64,000 bases of DNA. Source: Euglena gracilis. Its lineage: Eukaryota; Euglenida; Euglenophyceae; Euglenales. Made by a program: the position numbers and the translations under genes. The notes below the pieces were generated by a model. That model was given only the letters and a program-made list of their open reading frames with translations. It did no database searches and had not been told where the DNA came from. Of this stretch, positions 9,501-18,292 are shown one piece after another. The stretch spans positions 30,099,778-30,163,777 of the forward strand of contig CP154957.1 of the NCBI GenBank assembly GCA_039621445.1, in the 5' to 3' direction. The stretch's first letter is position 1, and the number at the start of each line of letters is the position of its first letter.

Positions 9501-11626
9501 TTTTGCTTTTGGAGAATGTTGTCCTCGAAATCGCGGACCCATACAAACCATACGTACTGGAAGTCGACAGCAGCGATTACGCTGTTGGCGGAGTTCTTAG
9601 CCAGCATAACGCGGCGAATGAGCTCCGACCTGTGGCTTTCTTCAGCAGAAAGTTACAGGGCGACGACGGAAAAGGTCAAGTCAAGTGGAGTATACGCGAG
9701 AAGGAAACCTACGCAATCGTGCTTATACTCCAGAAATTCCGAAGCTGGGTAGCCAGCAGCCTCGTCCAGATCCTCGTCAAGACCGACCATGAGAGTCTCC
9801 AACACTGGTACACCGAGGATTTGAACAAGGCCATGTCATCGGTCGGAAGGCGATGCAGATGGCATGAGTTCTTGAGTCAATTCAACCTTGTGGTTATTTA
9901 TACCCCTGGTCACACACAAAAAGTAGCGGATCCGCTCAGTCGGGCCCCTTGGTATTACCCTGGGAACCCGGATGAGGGAGACGCGACTTTTCATGGAAGT
10001 CAGGAAGCTGACGAATACGCACGTCGAAACGACGCTGCGGATAATCTTTTGGATTCTTTTCCCGTTTCACAACTATTCCTGGTCGCACCAGTGCACGGAA
10101 GGCGCCGACGTGGAAGCACGTCTGGACCCCGGCGTATTACGGAGTCCCCTTCCCCACTGTTCTTTCGCGAATGGGATTATAGTCGTGATCCGGTGTATGA
10201 CACCATTGTCACCAGACTTCGTAATGGCGAAGTGCTGGACAATTACACTCTTTCACCTTTACGGTTGGTTTTTCGCAATGAATCGGGTTACAAATATTGT
10301 ATCCCCCAGGACCTGGTTGATGATGTGATTTTGTGCTATCACAACCATGGTCACCCTGGGGCCCCCAAACTTCTTTCGTTGGTGGGCCGCAGGTATTGCA
10401 CAACCCTGAGCGAGAAAGAGCTTTACTCACGCTGTTTGCGAATAGCGCAACGGTGTCAAATTTGTCAAGCGGTAAAACCCCGCAGAGGTACCCCCGCTGG
10501 TGCGATGGACCTCTTCCCCGTACCACCTGACATTTTTACATCCCTCTGCATGGATTTTCTGGAATTAGAACCGTGCAAAGGAACGGACGACAAAATTTAC
10601 GATTACGTTTTTGTTGTCGTCTGCAGGCTGAGTGGGTACATTGTAGCCATTCCATGCCAGAAGTCAGGGTTGACTGCCCAAAGTTTGGCAACTATATTTT
10701 TGGAGAAATGCATTTGCTTAATGGGTTTACCGAATGAAATCGTGAGTGATCAAGACCATTTGATTTCTGCAAGGTTTTTCACCACTTTGTGCGGTTTACT
10801 CGGAAATGAGCAACATTTTTCCATTATAGACCGACCCAAAGGCAATGGTAGAGCCGAGGCAGCCGTGAAATCCGTCGTGAATATGCTTCGCCTTTCACTG
10901 GCTGACTCGCGCAGCAACTGGATATCAGTTCTACCATGGTCTTTGTTTTATATCAATACGCTACCAGGTTTGGTTTTACCACACTCCTCCTATAAATTAG
11001 TTTTCGGACGGGACCCTCCGGCCATAGGGGATGTCCCTTCGGAGAGACCCGCCCGAACGAGTGTCAGTTGCGAGACCTGGTTTGCGGAAGTAGAAACTCT
11101 ACGTTCTGCAGTCCAGCAGCGCGTGACTGATATTCATGCAAATAAACTGAAAACGTTTTTGCAGAATTTCAGGTCACCTGTGTATAGTCCCGGTGACCGC
11201 GTGTGGGTGCGGAATAGCCGTACTCGCATGCAGTCTTCCAAGCTGGACCCCCTCTGGCTCGGCCCCTGTGAAATCCTAGAAAGACTAGGTACCAGCGGGC
11301 GTTACAAGGTTGCATTACCGAATGGTGTTGAGGACGTTCATATGGACGACTTCAAACCATACCTATCGCCACCGGATGGGAAACCCATTCCGTGTCTGCA
11401 CTTCAAACCCCGTTCCAGATTACCTGAGACGGACGACTTTGTAGTCGATAAAATTATCGATCACAAAATCAATAAAGGTATGCACCTTTGGAAGGTCCGC
11501 TGGAAAGGGTATGGGCCCGAGGAGGACACTTGGGAGCCAGCAACCAGTTTTGTTGGGTATGTCCAGCAAGATTGGAAGCTGTGGAACAAGAAGCATAACA
11601 TTGATGTTTCCATGACAAGTTTTTGA
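6578..11626 (+). CDS. pol: Family I pol polyprotein: protease, reverse transcriptase, RNase H, integrase, chromodomain
   Basis: This 1,682-residue frame is intact; if made by readthrough it starts right after the TAG at 6530. The aspartic protease has DTG at residues 87-89 and a downstream ILGYPFL-like segment. Residues about 190-620 are a long Pro/Thr-rich then globular spacer, with Cys clusters (CVHC, CGC, CSPQC) of unknown role. RT spans about 665-880 with the catalytic YIDD at 833-836; RNase H begins near 985 (LEVDSSDYAVGG). Integrase has an HHCC zinc finger from about 1255 and a catalytic triad D1325, D1391, E1427 (D-X35-E). A C-terminal chromodomain (about 1620-1655, with WKVRWKGYGPEEDTWEP) marks it as a chromovirus-type element that may target modified histones. 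It copies the element RNA and inserts the DNA. Confidence 0.95.
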   Translation: MEVRPDQPCPPCPSAFTVSTRNYFGSPTPHSTFPLGMLSKVGKGSWESWHANVFPPDPSLCVPPMELLAQAETHIQNFSTKVKILIDTGCRIALLFRLGLIPTPLFVSAKKPIKITTADNTPMCGGDLGCVLEILLPIIPKHHSHPPQLQHFTNIWGYESGIHGSDVILGYPFLRQYRLVVDCHSHGLRTTPTTALPPKPPSPLASTMTTTTFSTPLPTMATPLSTTPTTVFHTRGTEKASPLPNDTPTCVPHEVGQASSGTPAVSLGYKTKAQRPEVITVSSSRPATPPLRFPPVVPNPGTPVQDSPANAIDTHLHAHPSHHHTSYQCVHCRRISTQSDFDCGCLVQNPTLIAIPNTESTRHDTLGCSPQCAEIHRVLQQRGLTSLFGNAKSVMPNHHPEYTWYEFDAEWGNPQPVQTPLGLPLEVVEDNPHVCGSIHCVSSLQPGNRVHEYAKRVWNAFNFGQYRILERWFSKIATLADSFDLALEIDAFSSNAHARLPRHWSQHSNAFDKFWGDTVLWMHPPPKLIECAVEKILRDEARGVILIPIIPEAEWFTQLSYVCFHWWDLPTNVPIFEDFCGKILPPLKEIIFRVCFFDAFGMSEFAVPRKLGSPRDTLVVSAVIESAGQHPKSTEFCSRITREFHGVLENPVYACDIDPAIRGPFGVCKIELKEGAKPMHRKFFRCSGEREQALNEMIEKLIQRKWIVPSKSEWTSQAFVVPKPPDPSGQKKWRLVLDYRYLNSQTRDDPFPLPLIEDLITKQSENRLWSIFDLEDGFHQMHLHPDSQPYTAFVTSKGVYQWTVLPMGVKNGPAMFQRMIQWVLRDLPFAIVYIDDVLVGTPPPSAKSSEDILVTHFHHVCAVLTAFQKHVLFAKGAKMHLFRILIKFCGHILSNGQRKAAPSKLEAIKKWTPEVIKTITHLKGFLGLAQYYAIYMKDFAKIAVPLTKQLKNRAVDNTKVIWDDQMREALEKIKVLLLENVVLEIADPYKPYVLEVDSSDYAVGGVLSQHNAANELRPVAFFSRKLQGDDGKGQVKWSIREKETYAIVLILQKFRSWVASSLVQILVKTDHESLQHWYTEDLNKAMSSVGRRCRWHEFLSQFNLVVIYTPGHTQKVADPLSRAPWYYPGNPDEGDATFHGSQEADEYARRNDAADNLLDSFPVSQLFLVAPVHGRRRRGSTSGPRRITESPSPLFFREWDYSRDPVYDTIVTRLRNGEVLDNYTLSPLRLVFRNESGYKYCIPQDLVDDVILCYHNHGHPGAPKLLSLVGRRYCTTLSEKELYSRCLRIAQRCQICQAVKPRRGTPAGAMDLFPVPPDIFTSLCMDFLELEPCKGTDDKIYDYVFVVVCRLSGYIVAIPCQKSGLTAQSLATIFLEKCICLMGLPNEIVSDQDHLISARFFTTLCGLLGNEQHFSIIDRPKGNGRAEAAVKSVVNMLRLSLADSRSNWISVLPWSLFYINTLPGLVLPHSSYKLVFGRDPPAIGDVPSERPARTSVSCETWFAEVETLRSAVQQRVTDIHANKLKTFLQNFRSPVYSPGDRVWVRNSRTRMQSSKLDPLWLGPCEILERLGTSGRYKVALPNGVEDVHMDDFKPYLSPPDGKPIPCLHFKPRSRLPETDDFVVDKIIDHKINKGMHLWKVRWKGYGPEEDTWEPATSFVGYVQQDWKLWNKKHNIDVSMTSF

Positions 11627-11643
11627 GAACGCATGGGAAACCC

Positions 11644-12270
11644 ATGTTGTTTTCTCTTCTTTTTATCATTGATTCTTATCATTCTTTCTTTCCGCAGACT
11701 TTTTCGCAAATAATACTCAAGCGGTTACGGTTACCAACTTACAACCAACAACCCAACCATCCCACCGTACCGACCCCGGGCGGTATCATGCTGCCCGGTG
11801 GAAGGGAGCCAGGCGGAAGACCGCCTTACCACTCCACCACTCACCCTCAACCTGACCAGTACGCGTACCGATACGGTACGCAGCCACCTGCACGGACTGC
11901 GGCTCAGGGAAACCCTGAAGCCAGCAGCAGTAGCAGGACGACCCCGATGACCGCGGAAGCGCGGCCATCTCAGCCATCAGGCTCTCGTCGCCTCCCACCG
12001 TATGCGGGTGTGATGATCCACCGCACGGCGGAGACGATGAACCGGGTTATGCGTATGAGCGCAAACCCGGCACCCGACCAACTCACCCAGGCATTGTGGG
12101 ATGACCACTGCCGTAAAATTTTGACCATCGCGAATACCCCTCCAGCCCTGTGGTGTATGTGCGCCCAGGCGACGATGACGGTCTGGTGTATTACACCGAC
12201 CCGGACGCGTCGGGATTCGCGGCGGACATTACCATGCTTGACCTGGGCGTGGAAGTCCCGCCACAGGTAG
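11644..12270 (+). CDS. Family I third ORF, 5' segment (before frameshift)
   Basis: This starts at the first ATG after the pol stop that fits the downstream ORF (11644). The first 16 or so residues are hydrophobic (MLFSLLFIIDSYHSFF), weakly like a signal sequence, followed by a Pro/Gln/Ser-rich stretch. From about 12115 the other frame continues the protein (it is open from 12117 into the 1,700-residue frame), so one indel near the AAAATTTT at 12115-12122 separates the two, or the ribosome shifts there. No canonical X-XXY-YYZ slippery site was found in the correct phase. A perfect 8-bp hairpin with an ATA loop is at 11863-11881. Confidence 0.5.
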   Translation: MLFSLLFIIDSYHSFFPQTFSQIILKRLRLPTYNQQPNHPTVPTPGGIMLPGGREPGGRPPYHSTTHPQPDQYAYRYGTQPPARTAAQGNPEASSSSRTTPMTAEARPSQPSGSRRLPPYAGVMIHRTAETMNRVMRMSANPAPDQLTQALWDDHCRKILTIANTPPALWCMCAQATMTVWCITPTRTRRDSRRTLPCLTWAWKSRHR

Positions 12271-15200
12271 CACGGCAGGTACCACCAGTTGGTACTTACA
12301 CCGCACATTTTCGTGCTCACTCCCCCGGACTACCAGAGGAAGAGACAGTGGAAGCACCTGTCCGGAGTGAACACCCACGTGTGAAAGAAAGTATTTTTCG
12401 ATCCCCTGAGCGCATGCCCCGGCGGGATTATCCTGCGCAGGAGCCTGTGTCTCAGTACACCGTCTCTGGGGATTACCCCCAGGAGGCGCCAATGCCACGG
12501 GATCAGTACGTGTATCCACCTCAACCCCACCCAACCATACCTGACCCTATCCCACGACGTCCTGCGGAGGGAAACCCTCCCCCGACGTCTGACTCTGCCC
12601 GAAGCGCTCGTCCGCGGGAAGCCGCGGTAGCGCCTCGTGCGGCACCAGTTCCCCTGGTACGGGATGAACCCGTTAACCCGTGGACTGGTCGGCCGTTCGA
12701 GACTGAGGAGGAGCGTCAACAGTATGAATATGCTGTGACGATCCAACGACAAATCGCACGTCGCCCCCCTGTTTCCGCTGGCCAGGGATACCCTGCCCGG
12801 GCGGAAATGACACGAGAAGAGCGCCAGCAGTATGATGCTGCTGTGTCGGCTCTCACCGGAGTCCCAGCTCCATCACGATCAAGTCAACCAGCGCGACAGC
12901 AGGACGTTGCTGTGGCGGAAGCGCCATCAGCACGACCCACAAGCTCTGCCGCCGGCAAGCGTGACCGCGGCCCGGAAAATCTGACGCCGCAGCCACAGCG
13001 CCGCTCGCCGAGGTCGGAAAATCCGCCCGCGGCGATGCACGTCGACGCTGAGGAGGAAGCTCCGCCAGCGCCAGACGTGACGGCAGAACGGGCCCGTCGG
13101 GAAACCCGACCATCCCCAGTCGCACCGGTTTACTCGAATCGTGGTGACGCTGAGCAGGAATTTGCTCGAACGCCAAGCACGGAATCCGTGACTTACCCTG
13201 TGTTTACACCAGAAGACCCAGAATACTGGGATTACTGGGCAACATTCGAATGGCTGTCGAACACAAAGGGTAAGGGTAAAGGTAAAGGGAAGGGGAAGGG
13301 GAAAGGCAAAGGCCAGGAGAAAGGTGGGAAAGCCCCACCTGGCAAAGGCGGAAAAGCCGCTTGGCCAACTCCAGGCAAAGGCGGAAAATCTGCCGGACCC
13401 ACAGCAGGCAAGGGCGGAAAAGCCGCCGAACCTTCGAAAACGAAGGATTATGACGTTGCCTCAGTGTTCAAGTACCTGGAGGAGATCTGGCCGAAAATCG
13501 ACGAAGATCTCCAAAGGTTCACAAGGGCAGGCAACGTGATCCACCGACCACCGGATGCGGTGCTCGAAGTGGTGCAGAATCGTATGAACGATCACTGCAA
13601 ACGTTTTTTCTACAGTGCCGAACTTCATGCGTTTGAGGGATACCCTCATTCGAATGAAGTTGTCCTGGACCGGATGCCCGGTTTCTGGGAGCTGTGGTTC
13701 TGGTTGGGATACCCCTGCCAGAATTTCGGCATCTTTACCGACCGAAACGGTCTGACGTACATCGATTGTATGAATACTTGTGCAGACGGCGAAACGTTCG
13801 TCGCACAGCTGAAGGAAATCTTCACGCACATGTATTCCGTAGGAGCACTGGGAATCCAGTGGAAGTATTACCCCCTGCCGGAGAAACTCCAGGCCCAGGC
13901 TGCGGTAATGTTCACAAGCAATCTCCAAGTATTCTTGGACAGCATGTATGGCATGCTGTTCAAGGTACTGGACGTGGACCTCGCGTACCCCCAGCGGTAC
14001 AAACTGGAATGCCAGTTTTGTAAGGAAGTTCACATTGTTGACTTCTGGGGTTTCGGAGAACGCGGAAAACCGCCTCCGTCTGCCGAGAATGCCGGCAGCC
14101 AGCCGACCAGGAGATTCCTCCTGCATCAGTGCCGGAATCCCAATCTTGGAACGCAAGACCGAAAGGTGCTGAAACAGCACCGGCAGAAAATATTTCTGCT
14201 GCAGCAGTACTGGCACAGGGCGTGGATTACCTACGTCCTGGAGGTCTACATTTATTTCCTGGAATACATGACCACCGATGTGGATGTCCACAGAAGGTGG
14301 TTACCTCGGGGATACACCGAGGTGGCGCCCAGACCCTACGACCCTGACCAGCGCAGGATGAACCTGCGACCGGACTGGGAAGAGGCCGAGATCGGTCTCC
14401 AGGAGCACCTGGACACCCAGTTCGGGAATATCCTGATCTGGGAAGATTTCCAGACTTTTTTCGCGGCACACGAGGGGAAAGTCCCTCGTTATGCGTTGCC
14501 GCTGCCCACTTTCCTGGAAGAACTAGGAGAGTACGGCGTGACTGAGCATTGTCGACAGCAGTGGGAAGACCTCTGCCAGATCGACGACGACGAGCCGCAA
14601 CCTCCACCCGGAAGCTGGGTGAGACCGACGTGGCCACCCCCATACCCCAATTCTGACAGGAGTGAAAGTATAAGCTTTTATCGCCTGTCAGACGCACAAG
14701 GGTGCTACAGGAGCGGAGAAGACCCGCGTTCTGCTGCACAGCTGCACACAGAGGACTCCCTTCCGGAAGCGGAGGAGGAGGAAGAAACGGTCCCAATGGC
14801 CGAGGATGAATCTCAGCCAGCGGAACCTCCGGCACGGGAAACCCGTAGCCCATCTGTCGTGATGCTGGACACTGTGGCAGAAACTGCCCAGCGCCCAGGA
14901 TCGCCGACAGGCGAAATTACACCTGTCCCACCGTCACCATCCTCACTGGGTACGCCGGGCGGACCGACCCCTCCGCGGGAAAACCCGCCGGAGACGGTAC
15001 CCCACACGCCTGAGGTATTACGCCTCAAGCTCCCTGTTTCCGGGGAAACGCCGTTGACAGAGGAGCCAGCGGAGGAGCCCACTTCCGGTGAAGAACCTGA
15101 ACGGCGCACCTCGCTGGGCGGACGCGTACTCGGTGGTTTGCGGTCCCTGATCGCAGTTGTCACTCCACGTGGCACTGCGGCCAGTTCTTCCACGGCTGCG

Positions 15201-17258
15201 GCGGAAACTGCCCAACCGGCGGAAGACACACCTGACACAACAGCCATGGTGGAGGATGAACCTCCCCCAGCGGCGGCGCCACCGCCGGTGTCGGAAGCGA
15301 CACGGACGGAAGGCGAACAGACAGCCATGGCAGTGGAGACGACACCAGCCGTGCCAGTACAGGATGAACCTGTATCAGCACCGGTAGCGCCAGCCGAGGC
15401 ACGGGATGAACCCACACCTCAGCGCATTTCCACCGCCACTGCACCAAAGCATTCAGGCACACGGACACCGGCGCCTGAAAAACAGGCTGAGCGGACGTCC
15501 ATGCCCCCACCACAGGCTCAACCAGCGCGAAGTGCGCCAGCCAAACCTACACCCACACCATCCCCCACGGCTGCCCCTGGGAAACCCACGGAAGCCGCGA
15601 GGGAACGCGTAGGACGACCCTCAGCTCGGGAAACCCCTGCTGAAGGTCAACGACGCTCGGTGTCGGGGAGAAGACCACCGTCCCAAGCGTCACCACGCAC
15701 CTGGGCAAGCAAGCGCGACGCCGATCGGCGGCCCTCGGATGCTCCGGAAACCGGAAGTCCGAAGGCCCCGGCAAAATCAAAGCCGGGCGCCGCACCTTGT
15801 AAGCCCACACCGAAATCTGGTGATCAGCCCCCACCGAAAGGCGGTGGTGGTGCTGGCGGCCAGAGTGCTGCGTCCTCTTCTCGGGGATCAACCTTGGGAC
15901 AAAGATTCACGCACGTCGCATCATCCGGCTATGGGAAAACCTCACAGCCGAAACCTACGTCAAAGGGGCAGGGAAAATCCCGCGCCTCAACAGCCGAGAC
16001 ACCTTCGGAAGACGAAGTTATCATCGACTGGAATGCGGTCAGTCAGGATGATCCTGAGATTCATGACCTTAAAAACAGGTACATGATGATCGACCACAAA
16101 ATGAGGACACAGCAATGCCTCAACCGGTGGATTGATCCACTGTTCTGTCAGGGCCCAAAATGGTCCTTTGATCAGAACGTGACCTGGAATTATTACAATT
16201 CCAGATCCCCCCGTGTTTTGGCCCAATACTTCGGTGAGGAATTCCTCATCGACAAGACAACGGAAAACCGTTTTGTGTGGCTTTGCACTGTATGCCACAA
16301 AATGTATAACAGTGCACCTGACCTGGGATTACCCCTCGTCCATGTGTGCAACCCTGTGGATCGGAAATCGTTCCACAAGGATGTATACATCCCCAACTGT
16401 GCCGCCTTGGTATGCGCCAAGTGCGTGGACAGTTGGACCCACAAACACAATTTTAGCTACACCGAGCGAGACGGTACGAATGTACCGATACTCTGCGTCA
16501 ATTGCCTTCGAGGTACCTTCTGGCAAACTGCGGAAGGCGCAGTTCGCACAATCGTGCCAAGTGCCCAGAAGCCACTGGAGGAATACTCCACCTTGCACAA
16601 AAAGTACAAGGACTTTTTCAAGTACTCCAACCTCAAGCTTGACGACTACCGCCACACGGGAATGGCCCGTGGGTGGCAGATCGACAGTGGGGCGATACGC
16701 CTCGCTGCTGAGGAAGCAGGGGTAAGATTACCTTACCTCTGGGAGACAGCCGACAGGGAAAAGATACTTTTTCGCCTGTTCCAAACCCAGGACCGAAACG
16801 GTCGCTGGTGCCTGCCACAATGGCCACCCGAAGACCACGGGATGACCTGGAAAGACTGGCTTGGGGCCGTATTACGACCCCATACAGTCCGCGCGGAATG
16901 TGCGTATCACATGCCAATTGACTTCCACCCGGGGAAAGCCCCGCAGGTGTCAGCCAACCATCCACGGACGAATTACTTCATCTGGCCAGCCACTCTGCCC
17001 AGGAAATTCTGGGAGAAGCTGCAGTGGTTCCTCGCGGAAAGAGCGAGCGCAACCAAGCAGACAGTCCCCGAAGGATGGGTTCGGGACTGGGTGGTACCTG
17101 ATTTCGAATACGAATCGCCAGAAACCTGGCTCGTAGATAGGCCACCACCACCACAATTCCAGATGGTCCTTGTTGAAGATCCTGGACTCCCGCCATCATT
17201 AGTGGCGGCTGGAACGGCTGTAAGGCCGAAACGGCATTACCAGGCTTATGTAAGGTAA
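12150..17258 (+). CDS. Family I giant third ORF, unknown function (about 1,700 residues)
   Basis: This frame of 1,702 residues (12150 is a GTG; the frame is open from 12117) lies between pol and the 3' LTR, where envelope-like or accessory genes sit in some retroelements. Residues 1-360 are Pro/Arg/Glu-rich and probably disordered. A Lys-Gly tract (GKGKGKG) and GKGGKA repeats follow at about 372-430. Residues about 432-835 look globular (aromatic-rich, one CX2C near 620). Residues 870-1285 are again Pro/Thr/Ala-rich. Residues 1285-1702 form a second globular part with Cys/His pairs (CTVC near 1380, HVC, NCAALVCAKC near 1417, CVNC near 1450) that could bind zinc in a RING-like way. No membrane spans or envelope hallmarks are seen. 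I do not recognise it. DEP, GYP and GNP peptides recur because the DNA is full of mini-hairpins. Confidence 0.8.
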   Translation: MVYVRPGDDDGLVYYTDPDASGFAADITMLDLGVEVPPQVARQVPPVGTYTAHFRAHSPGLPEEETVEAPVRSEHPRVKESIFRSPERMPRRDYPAQEPVSQYTVSGDYPQEAPMPRDQYVYPPQPHPTIPDPIPRRPAEGNPPPTSDSARSARPREAAVAPRAAPVPLVRDEPVNPWTGRPFETEEERQQYEYAVTIQRQIARRPPVSAGQGYPARAEMTREERQQYDAAVSALTGVPAPSRSSQPARQQDVAVAEAPSARPTSSAAGKRDRGPENLTPQPQRRSPRSENPPAAMHVDAEEEAPPAPDVTAERARRETRPSPVAPVYSNRGDAEQEFARTPSTESVTYPVFTPEDPEYWDYWATFEWLSNTKGKGKGKGKGKGKGKGQEKGGKAPPGKGGKAAWPTPGKGGKSAGPTAGKGGKAAEPSKTKDYDVASVFKYLEEIWPKIDEDLQRFTRAGNVIHRPPDAVLEVVQNRMNDHCKRFFYSAELHAFEGYPHSNEVVLDRMPGFWELWFWLGYPCQNFGIFTDRNGLTYIDCMNTCADGETFVAQLKEIFTHMYSVGALGIQWKYYPLPEKLQAQAAVMFTSNLQVFLDSMYGMLFKVLDVDLAYPQRYKLECQFCKEVHIVDFWGFGERGKPPPSAENAGSQPTRRFLLHQCRNPNLGTQDRKVLKQHRQKIFLLQQYWHRAWITYVLEVYIYFLEYMTTDVDVHRRWLPRGYTEVAPRPYDPDQRRMNLRPDWEEAEIGLQEHLDTQFGNILIWEDFQTFFAAHEGKVPRYALPLPTFLEELGEYGVTEHCRQQWEDLCQIDDDEPQPPPGSWVRPTWPPPYPNSDRSESISFYRLSDAQGCYRSGEDPRSAAQLHTEDSLPEAEEEEETVPMAEDESQPAEPPARETRSPSVVMLDTVAETAQRPGSPTGEITPVPPSPSSLGTPGGPTPPRENPPETVPHTPEVLRLKLPVSGETPLTEEPAEEPTSGEEPERRTSLGGRVLGGLRSLIAVVTPRGTAASSSTAAAETAQPAEDTPDTTAMVEDEPPPAAAPPPVSEATRTEGEQTAMAVETTPAVPVQDEPVSAPVAPAEARDEPTPQRISTATAPKHSGTRTPAPEKQAERTSMPPPQAQPARSAPAKPTPTPSPTAAPGKPTEAARERVGRPSARETPAEGQRRSVSGRRPPSQASPRTWASKRDADRRPSDAPETGSPKAPAKSKPGAAPCKPTPKSGDQPPPKGGGGAGGQSAASSSRGSTLGQRFTHVASSGYGKTSQPKPTSKGQGKSRASTAETPSEDEVIIDWNAVSQDDPEIHDLKNRYMMIDHKMRTQQCLNRWIDPLFCQGPKWSFDQNVTWNYYNSRSPRVLAQYFGEEFLIDKTTENRFVWLCTVCHKMYNSAPDLGLPLVHVCNPVDRKSFHKDVYIPNCAALVCAKCVDSWTHKHNFSYTERDGTNVPILCVNCLRGTFWQTAEGAVRTIVPSAQKPLEEYSTLHKKYKDFFKYSNLKLDDYRHTGMARGWQIDSGAIRLAAEEAGVRLPYLWETADREKILFRLFQTQDRNGRWCLPQWPPEDHGMTWKDWLGAVLRPHTVRAECAYHMPIDFHPGKAPQVSANHPRTNYFIWPATLPRKFWEKLQWFLAERASATKQTVPEGWVRDWVVPDFEYESPETWLVDRPPPPQFQMVLVEDPGLPPSLVAAGTAVRPKRHYQAYVR

Positions 17259-18282
17259 GGCATTCGTGGAGCCTGGACGATCCATATAACTATGAATAAA
17301 TACACTGATAGCGGAAATCGCTAAACAAGCCCTGGGATGACCTGGGTCGTATACTCTGCGCTCTGGATGGAGCATCCAGAAGCCCCCCACCCGCCACCAC
17401 CCCTATATCAATGGCATGCGGACGGAAACTTTCTGCAAAGAGTAATCGCATTCTGATTGCGTGTGAAGGAGCTTACTGCTGCTGAAGACCTTGGCAGACG
17501 GGAAAACCTGCAATGTCACTCTGCGCTCTGGATGGAAGCATCCAAGAGCCCCCCCCCCCCCCGCCACCAGCCCGCTATCAATGGCCATGCGAACGGAAAC
17601 TGTCTGCAAGAGGTAATCGCCTCTGATTGCGTCGTGAAGGAGCTACTGCTGTGAAGACCTTGGCAGCCGGGAAACCTGGCAAGCCGCTAAGTGACACACA
17701 GCACACAGCACGCACGCCGTAATAATAGGCCAACTTATCACTTTTCGGCCCTAAGGCCCTTTAAGGCTGCCAGACAGCAAAAACTCTGTTCTGGCCTAAG
17801 CCAGCCCGCCTCTCCTCCCTACTTTTCCCCCCCCCCCCCAAAGCTGTCGCCGGCAGACGGTTTTGTAAGTAAGCTTTTGTTTCCTAGTGCGGATTTGACC
17901 TCCTAGGAGCCATATCCGGGTATGACCAGGATTGGAGCCTGCCCCCCCTTCCACACCTCTCCCCTTGGGTTTTCAGCGAATCGCTTGACCAACCCCGCGT
18001 GCCTTTGGCACACCCAAACTGGGTGGATGGGACACTTTGTCAGGAAACCTGCCAAGCCCCGTTTCCCACAGCGGGCTTTTTCACACCCCACCTAAGCCGA
18101 AACGGCTAATAGGTAACCGCGAAACGCGGCTAACCTTTTGCGCGTTTTTGGGCTTTGGGTGGATGCCACTGTGCGGAAAGGAGAGACACCGAATGGAGAA
18201 GTGAACCCCACCTGGGGCAGCGTCAGATATCCTGACTGGACCTGGGAATCCCTGGTCCATGAAGGAAATCGGGCGTAGCCCT
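17259..18282 (+). other. 3' non-coding region of family I element
   Basis: There is no ORF of note. It contains a 165-bp tandem duplication (separate entry), C runs (17551-17563, 17826-17840), and several mini-hairpins, such as GCCGAAACGGC near 18095 and CCGCGAAACGCGG near 18118. It ends at the polypurine tract. Confidence 0.7.
17353..17682 (+). repeat. Two-copy tandem repeat, period about 165 bp
   Basis: Copy 1 starts at 17353 and copy 2 at 17518, each beginning ACTCTGCGCTCTGGATGG. The copies differ by small indels, mostly in the C run. Each contains a TGGATG-gaag-CATCCA type hairpin near its start. Tandem repeats near the 3' end are common in LTR elements; no function is evident. Confidence 0.85.
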
Positions 18283-18292
18283 GGGAGGGGGA
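18283..18292 (+). promoter_or_regulatory. Polypurine tract (GGGAGGGGGA)
   Basis: Ten purines abut the 3' LTR. This is the standard position of the plus-strand primer in LTR retrotransposons. Confidence 0.85.

Noticed and set aside
12112-12125. A -1 ribosomal frameshift site at AAAATTTT between the two parts of the third ORF
   Set aside because: The heptamer is not in the right phase for tandem slippage; a simple indel is more likely.
12150-17258. Third ORF as an envelope-like gene
   Set aside because: No transmembrane span, no fusion-peptide or glycoprotein-like Cys pattern; only a weak hydrophobic start at 11644.
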